41,601 nt of DNA from Thiosocius sp049669185 (GTDB taxonomy: Bacteria > Pseudomonadota > Gammaproteobacteria > Chromatiales > Chromatiaceae): positions 1 through 41,601 of the forward strand of contig JBATKF010000190.1 in assembly GCA_049669185.1 (NCBI GenBank). Direction: 5' to 3'. Made by a program: the position numbers and the translations under genes. Shown here in pieces: positions 25,354 to 35,683 of the stretch. The notes beneath the pieces are model-generated. The model was not told where the DNA came from and did no database searches. It worked only from the letters and a program-made list of their open reading frames with translations. Every line of letters begins with the position of its first letter. The stretch's first letter is position 1.

Positions 25354-26019
25354 ATGACCCAATCCGGCGAGCAAGCTGCCGATTGGCAGCGCCAATTGGC
25401 GAGCGGCCTAGACGCCATGCGGATTGCGCTCGATAGGGCGCAGCAGGCGGCGCTGGTGGGCTATCTGCAGCGACTGACGAAATGGAACCGCAGCTACAAT
25501 CTCACCGCGGTGCGAGATCCCAAGGCAGTGGTCGCACGCCACCTGCTCGACAGTCTGTCCATCCTCCCATGGGTCGAAACGGGTCCGGTGCTGGATGTCG
25601 GCACCGGTGCCGGCCTGCCGGGCATCCCACTCGCGATCGCCCGCCCGGCAGTGGATTTTTGCCTGCTCGACAGCAGTGGCAAGAAGACACGCTTTCTGCG
25701 ACAAGCGGTCAGCGAGCTGGGCCTGCCGAATGTCGAGGTAGTCCATGGCCGCGTCGAGCAGCTGGACCGATCGCGACACTATGCACTGATTACCTCGCGG
25801 GCCTTCGCTGCACTGGCGGATATGCTGAAGGCAACGGGGCCACTGCTCAGCGAGAGCGGGCGCTGCCTGGCCATGAAAGGTGCCGCGCCGACCGAGGAGA
25901 TCGCCAGGCTGCCGCCCGGCTGGTGCGTCGAATTAGTGCCGCTCGAGGTGCCGGGCGAGAGGGCGCGGCGTCATCTGGCGATTGTGGAGCGGGATCACCG
26001 TCAGGATAGGGAGCCATGA
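25354..26019 (+). CDS. rsmG: 16S rRNA (guanine527-N7)-methyltransferase
   Basis: RsmG (GidB) methylates N7 of G527 in 16S rRNA; loss gives low-level streptomycin resistance in other bacteria. The 221-residue protein has the family start region LTKWNRSYNLTAVRDPKAVV, the conserved RHLLDSL, the SAM-binding motif VLDVGTGAGLPGIPLAIARP and the later ITSRAFAALADML. It has its usual place before parA, about 100 bases away. Confidence 0.96.
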   Translation: MTQSGEQAADWQRQLASGLDAMRIALDRAQQAALVGYLQRLTKWNRSYNLTAVRDPKAVVARHLLDSLSILPWVETGPVLDVGTGAGLPGIPLAIARPAVDFCLLDSSGKKTRFLRQAVSELGLPNVEVVHGRVEQLDRSRHYALITSRAFAALADMLKATGPLLSESGRCLAMKGAAPTEEIARLPPGWCVELVPLEVPGERARRHLAIVERDHRQDREP

Positions 26020-26118
26020 ACGCTAGAGTCTTGCAGGGTATCTTTTTTTGACGGCCTGGTTATGATGATTAAGCCGGCCGTCGGATTCGGCAGGAGGGTG
26101 GGGTCCAGTCTGACGACC

Positions 26119-26907
26119 ATGGGACGAATAATCGCGATTGCCAATCAGAAAGGTGGCGTGGGCAAGACCACAACGGCCGTCAATACCGCCGCTGCACTGG
26201 CGGCCATGCGGCGACGCGTTCTGTTGATCGACCTCGATCCGCAGGGAAACGCGACCACCGGCAGCGGTATCGACAAGCAGGATATCGAGCGATCTACGCT
26301 GGAGGCCCTGATGGGCGAGGTCGCACTTGCCGATTGCATCCAGACCGCCGGCGCCCCCGGTTATGATGTGCTGCCATCGAACAGCGATCTCACCGCGGCC
26401 GAGGTTCGTCTGCTCGAGGCTCCACTGCGCGAACGACGTCTGGCATTGGCTCTGGAACCGGTAGTCGACGCCTATGATTACATCCTGATCGACTGCCCGC
26501 CGTCACTCAACATGCTCACGCTCAACGCACTGGTGGCGGCAGACAGCGTACTGGTGCCGTTGCAGACGGAATACTACGCATTGGAAGGGCTGTCCTCCCT
26601 ACTGGCGACCGTGCAGCAGATAAAGGACCATCGCAATCCTCGGCTGGAGATGGAGGGTATTGTTCGCACCATGCACGACCCGCGGAACAACCTCGACAAC
26701 CAGGTCTCGGCGCAGTTGATACAACACTTTGGCGACAAGGTTTTCCGCACCATGATCCCGCGCAACGTGCGCGTGGCCGAGGCGCCGAGCCATGGCCTCC
26801 CGGTCCTGCTGTATGATCAGAGCTCACGCGGCGCAATCAGTTACATGGCGCTGGCCAGCGAAATGACGCGTCGCCACATCCCGCAGAATACGAGCGCACC
26901 TGCCTGA
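26119..26907 (+). CDS. parA: Chromosome-partitioning ATPase ParA (Soj)
   Basis: ParA binds DNA non-specifically when ATP-bound and is released by ParB, creating the gradient that moves replicated origins apart. The 262-residue protein has the deviant Walker A KGGVGKTTTAVN at residues 11-22, LLIDLDPQGNATTG, and the Walker B region YILIDCPPSLNML. I chose the ATG at 26119 (MGRIIAIANQKGG), where family similarity begins; in-frame starts at 26062, 26065 and 26098 exist, and an AGGAGG precedes this ATG by about 22 bases. parB follows after 2 bases. Confidence 0.96.
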   Translation: MGRIIAIANQKGGVGKTTTAVNTAAALAAMRRRVLLIDLDPQGNATTGSGIDKQDIERSTLEALMGEVALADCIQTAGAPGYDVLPSNSDLTAAEVRLLEAPLRERRLALALEPVVDAYDYILIDCPPSLNMLTLNALVAADSVLVPLQTEYYALEGLSSLLATVQQIKDHRNPRLEMEGIVRTMHDPRNNLDNQVSAQLIQHFGDKVFRTMIPRNVRVAEAPSHGLPVLLYDQSSRGAISYMALASEMTRRHIPQNTSAPA

Positions 26908-26909
26908 CC

Positions 26910-27788
26910 ATGGTTAAGAAACGAGGCCTAGGCCGTGGACTGGATGCGCTGCTCGGCGCCTCCCAGACCGCCGCCCAAGAAGATGATACCGAGAACTTGG
27001 CTGTCGCCGGCACCGGCCACGCCCATCGCCTGCCTGTCGACATCATCAGGCGTGGGCGTTATCAACCGAGACGCAGCTTCGACGAGGACAGGCTGCGTGA
27101 ACTGGCCGACTCGATCACAGCCCAGGGCATGGTGCAGCCGATAGTGGTGCGTCCCGTCGGCGACCGGCAGTACGAGATCATCGCCGGAGAGCGGCGCTGG
27201 CGGGCCGCCCAGATCGCTGGACTGGCCGATGTGCCTGTGGTGGTCTACGAGGTCGATGACCAGTCCGCCATGGCCATGGCGCTGATCGAGAACATTCAGC
27301 GCGACGATCTCAATCCGCTGGAGGAGGCTGGTGCCCTGCATCGCCTGCTGACCGAATTCGAGCTGACCCATCAGCAGGTCGCGCAGGCGGTCGGCAAGTC
27401 GCGTACCACGGTCACCAATCTAATCCGCCTGCTCGATCTGAATCCCGAGGTCAAGGAGATGGTTGAGCGCGGTGAGATTGAAATGGGGCACGCAAGGGCC
27501 TTGCTCGCGCTACAGGGCGCAACGCAGACAGCGGCGGCGACCAAGGTGGCTGCCAAGGGGCTGTCGGTGCGCGAGACCGAGGCCTTGGTGCGGCGCCTGT
27601 CTCAGCCACCCAAGCCATCCGCTGAGCCGGTCGAGGAAGACCCCGATGTACGTCGCCTGCTGTCGGATCTGACCGATCGCCTCGGTGCCAAGGTCGCCCT
27701 GCAGCAGGGTGCGGGTAACAGCGGGCGGCTGGTGATCAGCTACAACAACCTCGAGGAGCTCGAAGGAATCCTCGATCATATCCGCTAA
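26910..27788 (+). CDS. parB: Chromosome-partitioning protein ParB (Spo0J)
   Basis: ParB is a CTP-dependent DNA clamp that loads at parS and spreads. The 292-residue protein has the N-terminal ParA-contacting segment (KKRGLGRGLDALLG), the CTP-binding motifs GERRWRA and ENIQRDDLNPLEEA, a helix-turn-helix (LTHQQVAQAVGKSRTTVTNL) that recognises parS, and a C-terminal dimerisation domain ending NLEELEGILDHIR. The matching parS core sequences occur inside recF at 10610 and 11223. It is followed by the ATP synthase operon promoter. Confidence 0.96.
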   Translation: MVKKRGLGRGLDALLGASQTAAQEDDTENLAVAGTGHAHRLPVDIIRRGRYQPRRSFDEDRLRELADSITAQGMVQPIVVRPVGDRQYEIIAGERRWRAAQIAGLADVPVVVYEVDDQSAMAMALIENIQRDDLNPLEEAGALHRLLTEFELTHQQVAQAVGKSRTTVTNLIRLLDLNPEVKEMVERGEIEMGHARALLALQGATQTAAATKVAAKGLSVRETEALVRRLSQPPKPSAEPVEEDPDVRRLLSDLTDRLGAKVALQQGAGNSGRLVISYNNLEELEGILDHIR

Positions 27789-27846
27789 GGGGTCAGTCCA
27801 AGGGTTTCCCTAGAGTTATCCTTTATTTTATTCATCAGACGATCGT

Positions 27847-27875
27847 TTGACCTTATACAGCCTAATTCTTATACT
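27847..27875 (+). promoter_or_regulatory. Sigma-70 promoter of the ATP synthase operon
   Basis: TTGACC, exactly 17 bases, then TATACT: one mismatch in each hexamer. Transcription should start near 27882, about 30 bases before atpI. Confidence 0.75.
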
Positions 27876-27911
27876 TCGCGCGCTCCAGTAAGCTCGATCT
27901 AAAGCGCGGGC

Positions 27912-28289
27912 ATGCAGCAGATGCAAAACCTTGATGCTCATCGGGCCAAGCGGATCCTGATCGCTCAGGTAGCTGCCACCCTGGTCGTCGCGCTGCTCGG
28001 ACTGGCGTTTGGTCTGCGTTCGGCCATGTTCGCGCTCCTCGGGGGGGCGACAGCCACGGTTGCCAATGCCTTGTTCGCCTATTGGGTGTTTGGGGGCTAT
28101 CGCGCAGACGAGCCGGGACGTCTGCTGATGCAGATTTATGGCGGTGAGGTGTTGAAGCTGACGCTTATCGCCGCGGTATTCTTGGGTGCGATCATCTGGC
28201 TGAAACCGGTGAGCCCACTTGCCCTGTTTGGGGGCTTTTTAGTGGTACAGGTTTTTCCTCCGTTGTTGGCGAATCGCATCGCTGGCTGA
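27912..28289 (+). CDS. atpI: ATP synthase protein I
   Basis: AtpI is a small membrane protein encoded first in many atp operons. It is thought to aid c-ring assembly or magnesium handling and is not part of the final enzyme. The 125-residue sequence has four hydrophobic segments and the family features GLRSAMFALLGGATATVANA and GEVLKLTLIAAVF. It follows the operon promoter and precedes atpB by 19 bases. Start choice between the two nearby ATGs (codons 1 and 4) is open. Confidence 0.9.
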   Translation: MQQMQNLDAHRAKRILIAQVAATLVVALLGLAFGLRSAMFALLGGATATVANALFAYWVFGGYRADEPGRLLMQIYGGEVLKLTLIAAVFLGAIIWLKPVSPLALFGGFLVVQVFPPLLANRIAG

Positions 28290-28308
28290 ACGTCATAGAG
28301 AACAGAAG

Positions 28309-29154
28309 ATGGCTGGCTCCGAAACGCAGACCTCCGCTGAATACATCAAGCACCACTTGACCAATCTGACCTTTGGCAATCATCCGGAGCATGGTTGGGG
28401 GATCGCTCACAGTTCTGCAGAGGCTGCTGAGATGGGCTTCTGGGCGATCCATCTGGACACGATGTTTTTCTCCCTACTGCTTGGAGGCCTTTTTCTGTAT
28501 TTTTTTCACAAGGTCGGCAAGGCCGCGACTTCCGGGGTGCCCGGCACTGCACAGAACATGGTCGAAGCAATCGTCGCCTTTGTTCAGGACAATGTGCGCA
28601 GCACGGCGTGTGAGCGAAATCCGCTGGTCGCGCCGTTGGCGCTTACGATCTTCATCTGGGTATTCTTGATGAACCTGATGGACCTGCTCCCAGTAGATCT
28701 CATACCCTGGCTCGCCTCTCTGATTGGCATCCATTTTCTGAAGATAGTGCCCACCACCGATCCAAACGCGACCTTCGGCATGTCGCTGATGGTGTTTGGT
28801 TTGATCATTTACTACAGCATCAAGGTGAAGGGTATCGGCGGCTTTGCCGGCGAACTGACGCTCCACCCTTTTGGGAAATGGGGCATGCCGGCCAACCTCC
28901 TGCTGGAGGGTATCAACCTTCTGGCAAAGCCGATCTCGTTGTCGCTCCGCCTGTTCGGCAACCTTTATGCCGGCGAGATGATCTTCATCCTGATCGCTTT
29001 GATGTACGGAGGGGGCCTGGTGCTCGGCATATCCGGCGGCTTGCTGCAATTCGTTTGGGCGGTGTTCCATATCCTCATCATCACGCTGCAGGCGTTCATC
29101 TTTATGGTGCTCACCATCGTGTATCTCGATATGGCGCATCAAGAAAGCCACTAG
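28309..29154 (+). CDS. atpB: ATP synthase F0 subunit a
   Basis: Subunit a forms the two proton half-channels against the c-ring in the inner membrane. The 281-residue protein has five to six membrane helices. The essential arginine lies in the conserved LSLRLFGNLYAGEMIF, and the last helix region LQAFIFMVLTIVYLDMAHQ is typical. The N-terminal segment contains ADIKHHLTN-like TSAEYIKHHLTNLTFG, usual for gammaproteobacteria. A ribosome-site-like AGAACAGAAG precedes the ATG. Confidence 0.96.
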   Translation: MAGSETQTSAEYIKHHLTNLTFGNHPEHGWGIAHSSAEAAEMGFWAIHLDTMFFSLLLGGLFLYFFHKVGKAATSGVPGTAQNMVEAIVAFVQDNVRSTACERNPLVAPLALTIFIWVFLMNLMDLLPVDLIPWLASLIGIHFLKIVPTTDPNATFGMSLMVFGLIIYYSIKVKGIGGFAGELTLHPFGKWGMPANLLLEGINLLAKPISLSLRLFGNLYAGEMIFILIALMYGGGLVLGISGGLLQFVWAVFHILIITLQAFIFMVLTIVYLDMAHQESH

Positions 29155-29195
29155 CTTTATTACGCTTTAGAAACCTACCAACACGGGAGTAAATC

Positions 29196-29429
29196 ATGGA
29201 ACTCGCTAATGCCATTCTGTACATCGCCGCTGGCTTGATGCTGGGCCTGGGTGCGCTGGGCGCGGCGGTTGGTATCGGTGTATTGGGTGGGCGCTTTCTC
29301 GAAGGCGCGGCTCGTCAGCCGGAACTCATCCCTATGCTGCGTACGCAGTTCTTCATCGTCATGGGACTGACCGATGCGCTGCCGGTCATCTCCATTGCGA
29401 TGGGTCTGTACCTGATGTTCGCTGTTTGA
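29196..29429 (+). CDS. atpE: ATP synthase F0 subunit c
   Basis: Subunit c is the proton-carrying hairpin that forms the rotor ring. The 77-residue sequence has two membrane helices joined by the polar loop GRFLEGAARQPELIP. The ion-carrying carboxylate is Asp60 in FIVMGLTDALPV. The glutamine and glutamate-serine residues that mark sodium-binding c subunits are missing, so this is predicted to be a proton-type ring. A strong ribosome site (GGGAG) lies nine bases before the ATG, consistent with the high copy number required. Confidence 0.97.
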   Translation: MELANAILYIAAGLMLGLGALGAAVGIGVLGGRFLEGAARQPELIPMLRTQFFIVMGLTDALPVISIAMGLYLMFAV

Positions 29430-29485
29430 TGCCGCATCGGTCGCAGACCGTGTACCTCCCTCTCGTTGCTTAAAGAGGCGCACAG

Positions 29486-29956
29486 ATGAATATCAACGTG
29501 ACTTTGTTCGGGCAGATGCTGTCCTTCGCGGTGTTCGTTTGGTTCACCATGAAGTTCGTCTGGCCACCGATCGTCAAGGCCATGGAAGAGCGTAAGGCCA
29601 AAATTGCAGAAGGCCTGGCTGCCGCGGAGCGTGGTCAGCATGAGCAAGAGCTGGCCGAAAAGCGCGCTAAAGATTCGCTGCACGAGGCGAAACGCCAGGC
29701 GGCGGAGATAAAGCACAATGCCGAGAAACAGGCCGCACTGATCGTCGAAGAGGCCCGCGACAAGGCGAAAGAAGAAGGCCATCGGCAGCTGCTTGCTGCT
29801 CAGGCCGAGATCGAGCAGGAGACGAACAAGGCCCGCGAGGTCTTGCGAGCCAAAGTGGCAGAGTTGGCGGTACTGGGCGCAGAAAAGATCCTGCGCAAAG
29901 AAATCGACGCCAATGCGCACCGCGACATCGTCGAATCGGTTGCCAGGCAGATCTAG
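29486..29956 (+). CDS. atpF: ATP synthase F0 subunit b
   Basis: Subunit b is the peripheral stalk that holds F1 against rotation. The 156-residue protein matches the E. coli length. It has one N-terminal membrane helix (MNINVTLFGQMLSFAVFVWFTMKFVWPPI) followed by a long charged, alanine-rich coiled coil to the C-terminus. It lies between atpE and atpH, separated from atpH by nine bases. Confidence 0.96.
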   Translation: MNINVTLFGQMLSFAVFVWFTMKFVWPPIVKAMEERKAKIAEGLAAAERGQHEQELAEKRAKDSLHEAKRQAAEIKHNAEKQAALIVEEARDKAKEEGHRQLLAAQAEIEQETNKAREVLRAKVAELAVLGAEKILRKEIDANAHRDIVESVARQI

Positions 29957-29965
29957 GGCGGACGA

Positions 29966-30505
29966 ATGGCAGGAGACGCTAAAACGATTGCTCGACCCTA
30001 CGCCGAGGCCATCTTCGCGCGTGCCGTGGCGAGCGAAACCCTGGATTCATGGTCGGACATGCTGGGCTTATTGACTGCGGCCGCGGCAGACCGGGCGCTT
30101 TCGGGGCTCATCGCCAGCCCAAAGCTGGACCAGGCCCAGATGACTGAGCTAATGCTCGACATCGGCGGCGGCCACCTCAGCGACGAGGGCCAAAACCTGG
30201 TGCGTATTCTGGTCGCGAACCGGCGCCTTTCCGTGCTGCCGGAGATCGCCCAGCTGTACGAAGAGCGCAAGGCTGAGCACGACGGCACATTGACCGTCCA
30301 GGTCGCCTCCGCGTTTGCGCTTGATGCGGCCGAGGAGCAGGCGCTGGCCGAGGCGCTCAAGCGCAAACTCGGCCGCGAAATCCGCATTTCCAGCAAGCAG
30401 GATCCGGAACTGATCGGCGGCTTCCGCCTGCGGGCTGGCGACATGGTTATCGACGGCTCGGTCGCCGGACAGCTCGGACAGCTGGCCAACGAATTAGGAA
30501 TCTAA
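29966..30505 (+). CDS. atpH: ATP synthase F1 subunit delta
   Basis: Delta links the b stalk to the top of the alpha3beta3 hexamer. The 179-residue sequence has the family start (KTIARPYAEAIFARAVA) and the C-terminal hallmark PELIGGFRLRAGDMVIDGSVAGQLGQLA. It ends 14 bases before atpA and is part of the same operon. Confidence 0.96.
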   Translation: MAGDAKTIARPYAEAIFARAVASETLDSWSDMLGLLTAAAADRALSGLIASPKLDQAQMTELMLDIGGGHLSDEGQNLVRILVANRRLSVLPEIAQLYEERKAEHDGTLTVQVASAFALDAAEEQALAEALKRKLGREIRISSKQDPELIGGFRLRAGDMVIDGSVAGQLGQLANELGI

Positions 30506-30519
30506 TCGGGAAAGCAATC

Positions 30520-32061
30520 ATGCAACTGAACCCCTCCGAGATCAGCGAGCTGATCAAGAGCAAGATCGAGAAGTTTGATCTGACCACAGAGGCCCACAAC
30601 GAGGGGACTGTGGTCTCTGTCACTGACGGTATCGTCCGCATCCATGGCCTGGCCGACGCACTGTCGTACGAGATGCTGGAATTTCCCGGCAACACTTTTG
30701 GCCTGGCGCTCAACCTCGAGCGCGATTCTGTCGGCGCCGTCGTGCTGGGTGATTACAAGCACATCACCGAGGGTGATTCGGTGAAATGCACTGGGCGCGT
30801 GCTCGAGGTGCCGATTGGCCCCGAACTGCTCGGACGCGTCGTTGATTCACTGGGTAACCCAATGGACGGCAAGGGCCCGATCAATGCCAAGCTGACAGCG
30901 CCAATCGAGCAGATTGCCCCGGGCGTCATCGAGCGCAAATCGGTCGACCAGCCGGTACAGACGGGTATCAAGGCCATCGACTCCATGGTCCCGATCGGCC
31001 GCGGCCAGCGTGAACTCATTATCGGCGACCGTCAGACCGGAAAGACCGCCATCGCGGTTGACGCGATCATCAACCAAAAAGGCACGGGGATTAAGTGCAT
31101 CTACGTCGCCATTGGCCAGAAGAATTCCTCGATCGCCGTCCTGGTGCGCAAGCTCGAAGAGCATGGTGCCATGGACCACACCATCATCGTGGCCGCCCCG
31201 GCCGCTGACGCCGCGGCAATGCAGTACATCGCGCCGTACTCCGGCACGACCATGGGCGAATACTTCCGTGATCGCGGCGAAGACGCACTTATCATCTTTG
31301 ACGATCTGACCAAGCAGGCTTGGGCCTATCGCCAGGTATCGCTGCTGCTGCGTCGGCCTCCGGGTCGAGAGGCCTACCCGGGCGACGTCTTCTACCTGCA
31401 CTCGCGCCTGCTCGAGCGCGCGTCGCGCGTCAACGCCGATTATGTCGAGAAGTTCACCAACGGTGAGGTCAAGGGTAAGACCGGCTCCCTGACCGCATTG
31501 CCGATCATCGAGACCCAGGCGGGCGACGTGTCGGCCTTCGTACCAACCAACGTGATCTCGATTACTGACGGTCAGATCTTTCTCGAGTCCGATCTGTTTT
31601 CGGCCGGTCTGCGACCGGCCATCAATGCCGGTCTGTCCGTCTCGCGCGTCGGTGGCGCGGCCCAGACCAAGATCATCAAGAAACTCGGCGGTGGTGTTAG
31701 GCTGGCACTCGCGCAATACCGCGAGCTGGCGGCATTCTCCCAGTTTGCCTCCGACCTCGACGAGGCGACCCGCAAGCAGCTGGAGCGTGGCCAGCGGGTA
31801 ACTGAACTGATGAAGCAGCCGCAGTACTCGCCGCTGTCGACTAGCAACATGGCGGTCTCGCTGTTCTCGGCCAACGAGGGTTATCTCGATGATGTCGAGA
31901 TCAATAAGGTCGTGTCTTTCGAGGCCGCGCTGCACAGCTACATGGCCGCGAACCACGCAGAGCTAGTAGCGAAGGTGAATGCCGAGGCGGATTGGAATGA
32001 CGAGCTGGAAGCTGCATTCCATGAGGCACTCAAAGACTTCAAGGCCAATCACAGCTGGTAA
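30520..32061 (+). CDS. atpA: ATP synthase F1 subunit alpha
   Basis: Alpha forms the non-catalytic nucleotide sites of F1. The 513 residues match the E. coli length exactly. The protein starts MQLNPSEISELIKSKIEKFD, has the P-loop GDRQTGKTAIAVDA near residue 170, and the conserved RPAINAGLSVSRVGGAAQ. The C-terminal helical domain is intact. An unusually long 105-base spacer containing a perfect palindrome separates it from atpG. Confidence 0.98.
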   Translation: MQLNPSEISELIKSKIEKFDLTTEAHNEGTVVSVTDGIVRIHGLADALSYEMLEFPGNTFGLALNLERDSVGAVVLGDYKHITEGDSVKCTGRVLEVPIGPELLGRVVDSLGNPMDGKGPINAKLTAPIEQIAPGVIERKSVDQPVQTGIKAIDSMVPIGRGQRELIIGDRQTGKTAIAVDAIINQKGTGIKCIYVAIGQKNSSIAVLVRKLEEHGAMDHTIIVAAPAADAAAMQYIAPYSGTTMGEYFRDRGEDALIIFDDLTKQAWAYRQVSLLLRRPPGREAYPGDVFYLHSRLLERASRVNADYVEKFTNGEVKGKTGSLTALPIIETQAGDVSAFVPTNVISITDGQIFLESDLFSAGLRPAINAGLSVSRVGGAAQTKIIKKLGGGVRLALAQYRELAAFSQFASDLDEATRKQLERGQRVTELMKQPQYSPLSTSNMAVSLFSANEGYLDDVEINKVVSFEAALHSYMAANHAELVAKVNAEADWNDELEAAFHEALKDFKANHSW

Positions 32062-32091
32062 CAGACACCGAAACACAGGGGTCGCGAAAGC

Positions 32092-32105
32092 CTCGAAATT
32101 TCGAG
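32092..32105. repeat. Perfect palindrome in the atpA-atpG spacer
   Basis: CTCGAAATTTCGAG is a 14-base perfect palindrome; AGC and GCT just outside can extend pairing with one bulged base. In RNA it could form a small stem between the atpA and atpG messages. No T-run follows, so it is not a terminator. A role in mRNA processing or stability is conjecture. Confidence 0.45.
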
Positions 32106-32166
32106 CGCTGTAGTTCCTCTCTATTGTGTCCTTGGTGATTGAACAAGCGAAACACGAAGGTTAAAC

Positions 32167-33033
32167 ATGGCTGGCGCTAAAGAGATTCGTACAAAGATTG
32201 CCTCTGTCAAGAGCACTCAGAAGATTACGAGCGCGATGGAGATGGTCGCGGCGGCGAAGATGCGCAAGGCGCAGGACCGCATGGAGCAGACCAGGCCTTA
32301 CGCAGAGAAAATGCATCAGGTCATCGGTCATGTCGCGCTGTCCAATCCGGAGTACAAGCATCCTTTCATGCACGCACGGGAGGTCAAGCGCGTCGGCCTA
32401 ATTATCGTATCCTCGGATCGCGGCCTGTGCGGTGGCCTCAACAGCAATCTGTTTCGGCATCTGGTCCGTGAGATTCGGAAACTGCGCGACGGTGGCGTCG
32501 AGGTCCAGTACTGCACCATCGGTACCAAGGCGCTCGGTTTCTTCCGTCGCGTCGGCGGCAAGGTAGTGGCGCAGGCAACCCACCTGGGTGATGCCCCGCG
32601 CATCGATGACCTCGTCGGTACCGTAAAGGCGATGCTGGACGACTACATCGACGGCAGCATCGATGAAATTCGCATTGCCTACAACAAATTCATCAACACC
32701 ATGACGCAACAGCCTACGGTCACGCAGCTGGTGCCGCTGGCACAAGGCGAGGACGCCGAAAAACTCTCGCACCACTGGGATTACATCTATGAGCCCGGCG
32801 CGAAAGAGGTACTCGAAGGGCTGCTGACCCGCTACATCGAAGCGCTGGTCTACCAGTCTGTGGTGGAGAACGGTGCCTGTGAGCAGTCGGCGCGAATGGT
32901 TGCCATGAAGTCGGCGACCGACAATGCGGGCGACATAATCGACGAGTTGCAGCTGATCTACAACAAGGCTCGACAGGCCGCCATCACCCAGGAGATCTCT
33001 GAGATCGTGGGCGGCGCCGCAGCCGTGTCGTGA
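32167..33033 (+). CDS. atpG: ATP synthase F1 subunit gamma
   Basis: Gamma is the rotating central shaft that couples the c-ring to catalysis. The 288-residue protein has the N-terminal coiled-coil start MAGAKEIRTKIASVKSTQKI, the conserved SDRGLCGGLNSNLFR, and the C-terminal helix MKSATDNAGDIIDELQLIYNKARQAAITQEISEIVGGAAA. Both are diagnostic. Confidence 0.97.
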   Translation: MAGAKEIRTKIASVKSTQKITSAMEMVAAAKMRKAQDRMEQTRPYAEKMHQVIGHVALSNPEYKHPFMHAREVKRVGLIIVSSDRGLCGGLNSNLFRHLVREIRKLRDGGVEVQYCTIGTKALGFFRRVGGKVVAQATHLGDAPRIDDLVGTVKAMLDDYIDGSIDEIRIAYNKFINTMTQQPTVTQLVPLAQGEDAEKLSHHWDYIYEPGAKEVLEGLLTRYIEALVYQSVVENGACEQSARMVAMKSATDNAGDIIDELQLIYNKARQAAITQEISEIVGGAAAVS

Positions 33034-33123
33034 GAGCTATTGGGGAGGCGAAACAGTGACGCTCCCGGACGAATTTAGACTATACGGATCTGATGCTGCT
33101 GCGGCAGCCAAGAGGAAAAGCCA

Positions 33124-34500
<1,377 letters not shown>

Positions 34501-34534
34501 GTCTGCCGCCTAGACTTAGTATCGGAGAAAGCCG

Positions 34535-34957
34535 ATGGCAATGACCATCCATGTAGACATCGTCAGCGCAGAAGGACACCTTTTCTCCGGTCAGGGTGAG
34601 ATGGTCTATGCACCGGCGCTCATGGGCGAAATCGGTATTGCACCGCGCCACGCCCCGTTGGTTACACCGCTGAAACCTGGCGAACTCCGGGTGGATCCGG
34701 GTGGTGGCAAGGAGCAACAACACTTTTACGTGTCCGGCGGGATAATCGAGGTTCAGCCGTTCAAGGTCACGGTGCTGGCGGACACGGGTATCCGAGCCGC
34801 CGACCTCGATGAGGCCGCTGCGCAAGACGCAAAGCGGCGCGCCGAAGACGCTCTGTCGAACAATGCCGCAGATATCGATCTGGCCAAGGCACAGATAGAA
34901 TTGGCCGAGGCCGTCGCGCAGCTGCGTGCCATCGAGCGTCTACGCAAGACACGGTAG
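34535..34957 (+). CDS. atpC: ATP synthase F1 subunit epsilon
   Basis: Epsilon links gamma to the c-ring and inhibits ATP hydrolysis. The 140-residue protein has the N-terminal beta-sandwich (HVDIVSAEGHLFSGQGEMVY, GEIGIAPRHAPLVTPLKPGE) and two C-terminal helices rich in alanine and charge. It is the last gene of the atp operon; a strong hairpin follows 28 bases after the stop. Confidence 0.96.
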   Translation: MAMTIHVDIVSAEGHLFSGQGEMVYAPALMGEIGIAPRHAPLVTPLKPGELRVDPGGGKEQQHFYVSGGIIEVQPFKVTVLADTGIRAADLDEAAAQDAKRRAEDALSNNAADIDLAKAQIELAEAVAQLRAIERLRKTR

Positions 34958-34984
34958 GCGCAGTAGCCAGGTGTTAAAATCGGC

Positions 34985-35017
34985 GGCCCTGACGGTGTGA
35001 GCACCTCAGGGCCGTTT
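34985..35017 (+). terminator. Intrinsic terminator of the ATP synthase operon
   Basis: GGCCCTGA (34985-34992) pairs with TCAGGGCC (35006-35013), with an inner GGTG/CACC stem and a TGAG loop, followed by GTTTG. The stem is strong but the T-tract is short, so some read-through into the isomerase gene is possible. Confidence 0.65.
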
Positions 35018-35102
35018 GCTATCTTGCAGTCGCCCACGCGGCCTGCAGGGTGGGCGAGGCCAGGCGGTGGCCACCCAATCATGTGCTGAAGGCAGACGCA
35101 GT

Positions 35103-35603
35103 ATGAGTGATGAAACCATTCAACCCGGCAAATATGTAGGGCTCACCTACACCATCGTCGATCAGGCTGGTCAGGTCGTCGAGCAACACGATTTGCCCCT
35201 GGGTTTCGTCTATGGTGGAGACACTGAGCTAATCGGTGATATGGACAAGGCGGTCGCTGGCAAGCGCGTGGGCGACCAGGTCGAGGTAAAAGTGCCGGCT
35301 GCACAGGGCTTCGGCGACTACGATCCCAGCCTCACCTTTACCGACGTGATCGAGAACGTACCGCCGCAGTTTCGCGAGATCGGTGCCGAAGTGCAGATGA
35401 AGAACGACCAAGGAGAGACCAAGGTCTTCTATGTCTCGCGCATCGAAGATGGCAAGGTAACCGTAGACGGCAATCACCCCCTGGCCGGCAAGGAACTGAT
35501 TGTGCGCGTCACTATCACCGAGGTGCGCGAAGCCCAGCCGGGCGAAGAGCAGACTTCGGGTATCCATGCGGTACAGATGCAGGGGCCGACCAGTATCAAC
35601 TAG
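35103..35603 (+). CDS. FKBP-type peptidyl-prolyl cis-trans isomerase (SlyD-like)
   Basis: The enzyme speeds proline isomerisation during protein folding. The 166-residue protein has the split FKBP domain with an inserted flap domain (about residues 70-125), as in SlyD and FkpB: GKYVGLTYTIVDQAGQVVEQ, PLGFVYGGDTELIGDMDKAV, the flap region PPQFREIGAEVQMKND, and GNHPLAGKELIVRVTITEVR. It lacks the histidine- and cysteine-rich metal-binding tail of E. coli SlyD. I chose the ATG at 35103 as the point where similarity begins. No signal peptide is seen, so it should be cytoplasmic. Confidence 0.88.
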   Translation: MSDETIQPGKYVGLTYTIVDQAGQVVEQHDLPLGFVYGGDTELIGDMDKAVAGKRVGDQVEVKVPAAQGFGDYDPSLTFTDVIENVPPQFREIGAEVQMKNDQGETKVFYVSRIEDGKVTVDGNHPLAGKELIVRVTITEVREAQPGEEQTSGIHAVQMQGPTSIN

Positions 35604-35683
35604 GCGGTGGTCGGCGCGCTCTCGGCACCTATCTTGTGCGGCGCGGTGGGGCGTGAAAGTTGCTTGCTAAGGGGGTCGCTGGT

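Noticed and set aside
30847..31956. Long minus-strand open frame opposite atpA
   Set aside because: atpA on the plus strand is full length and conserved, and the antisense frame reflects codon bias only.
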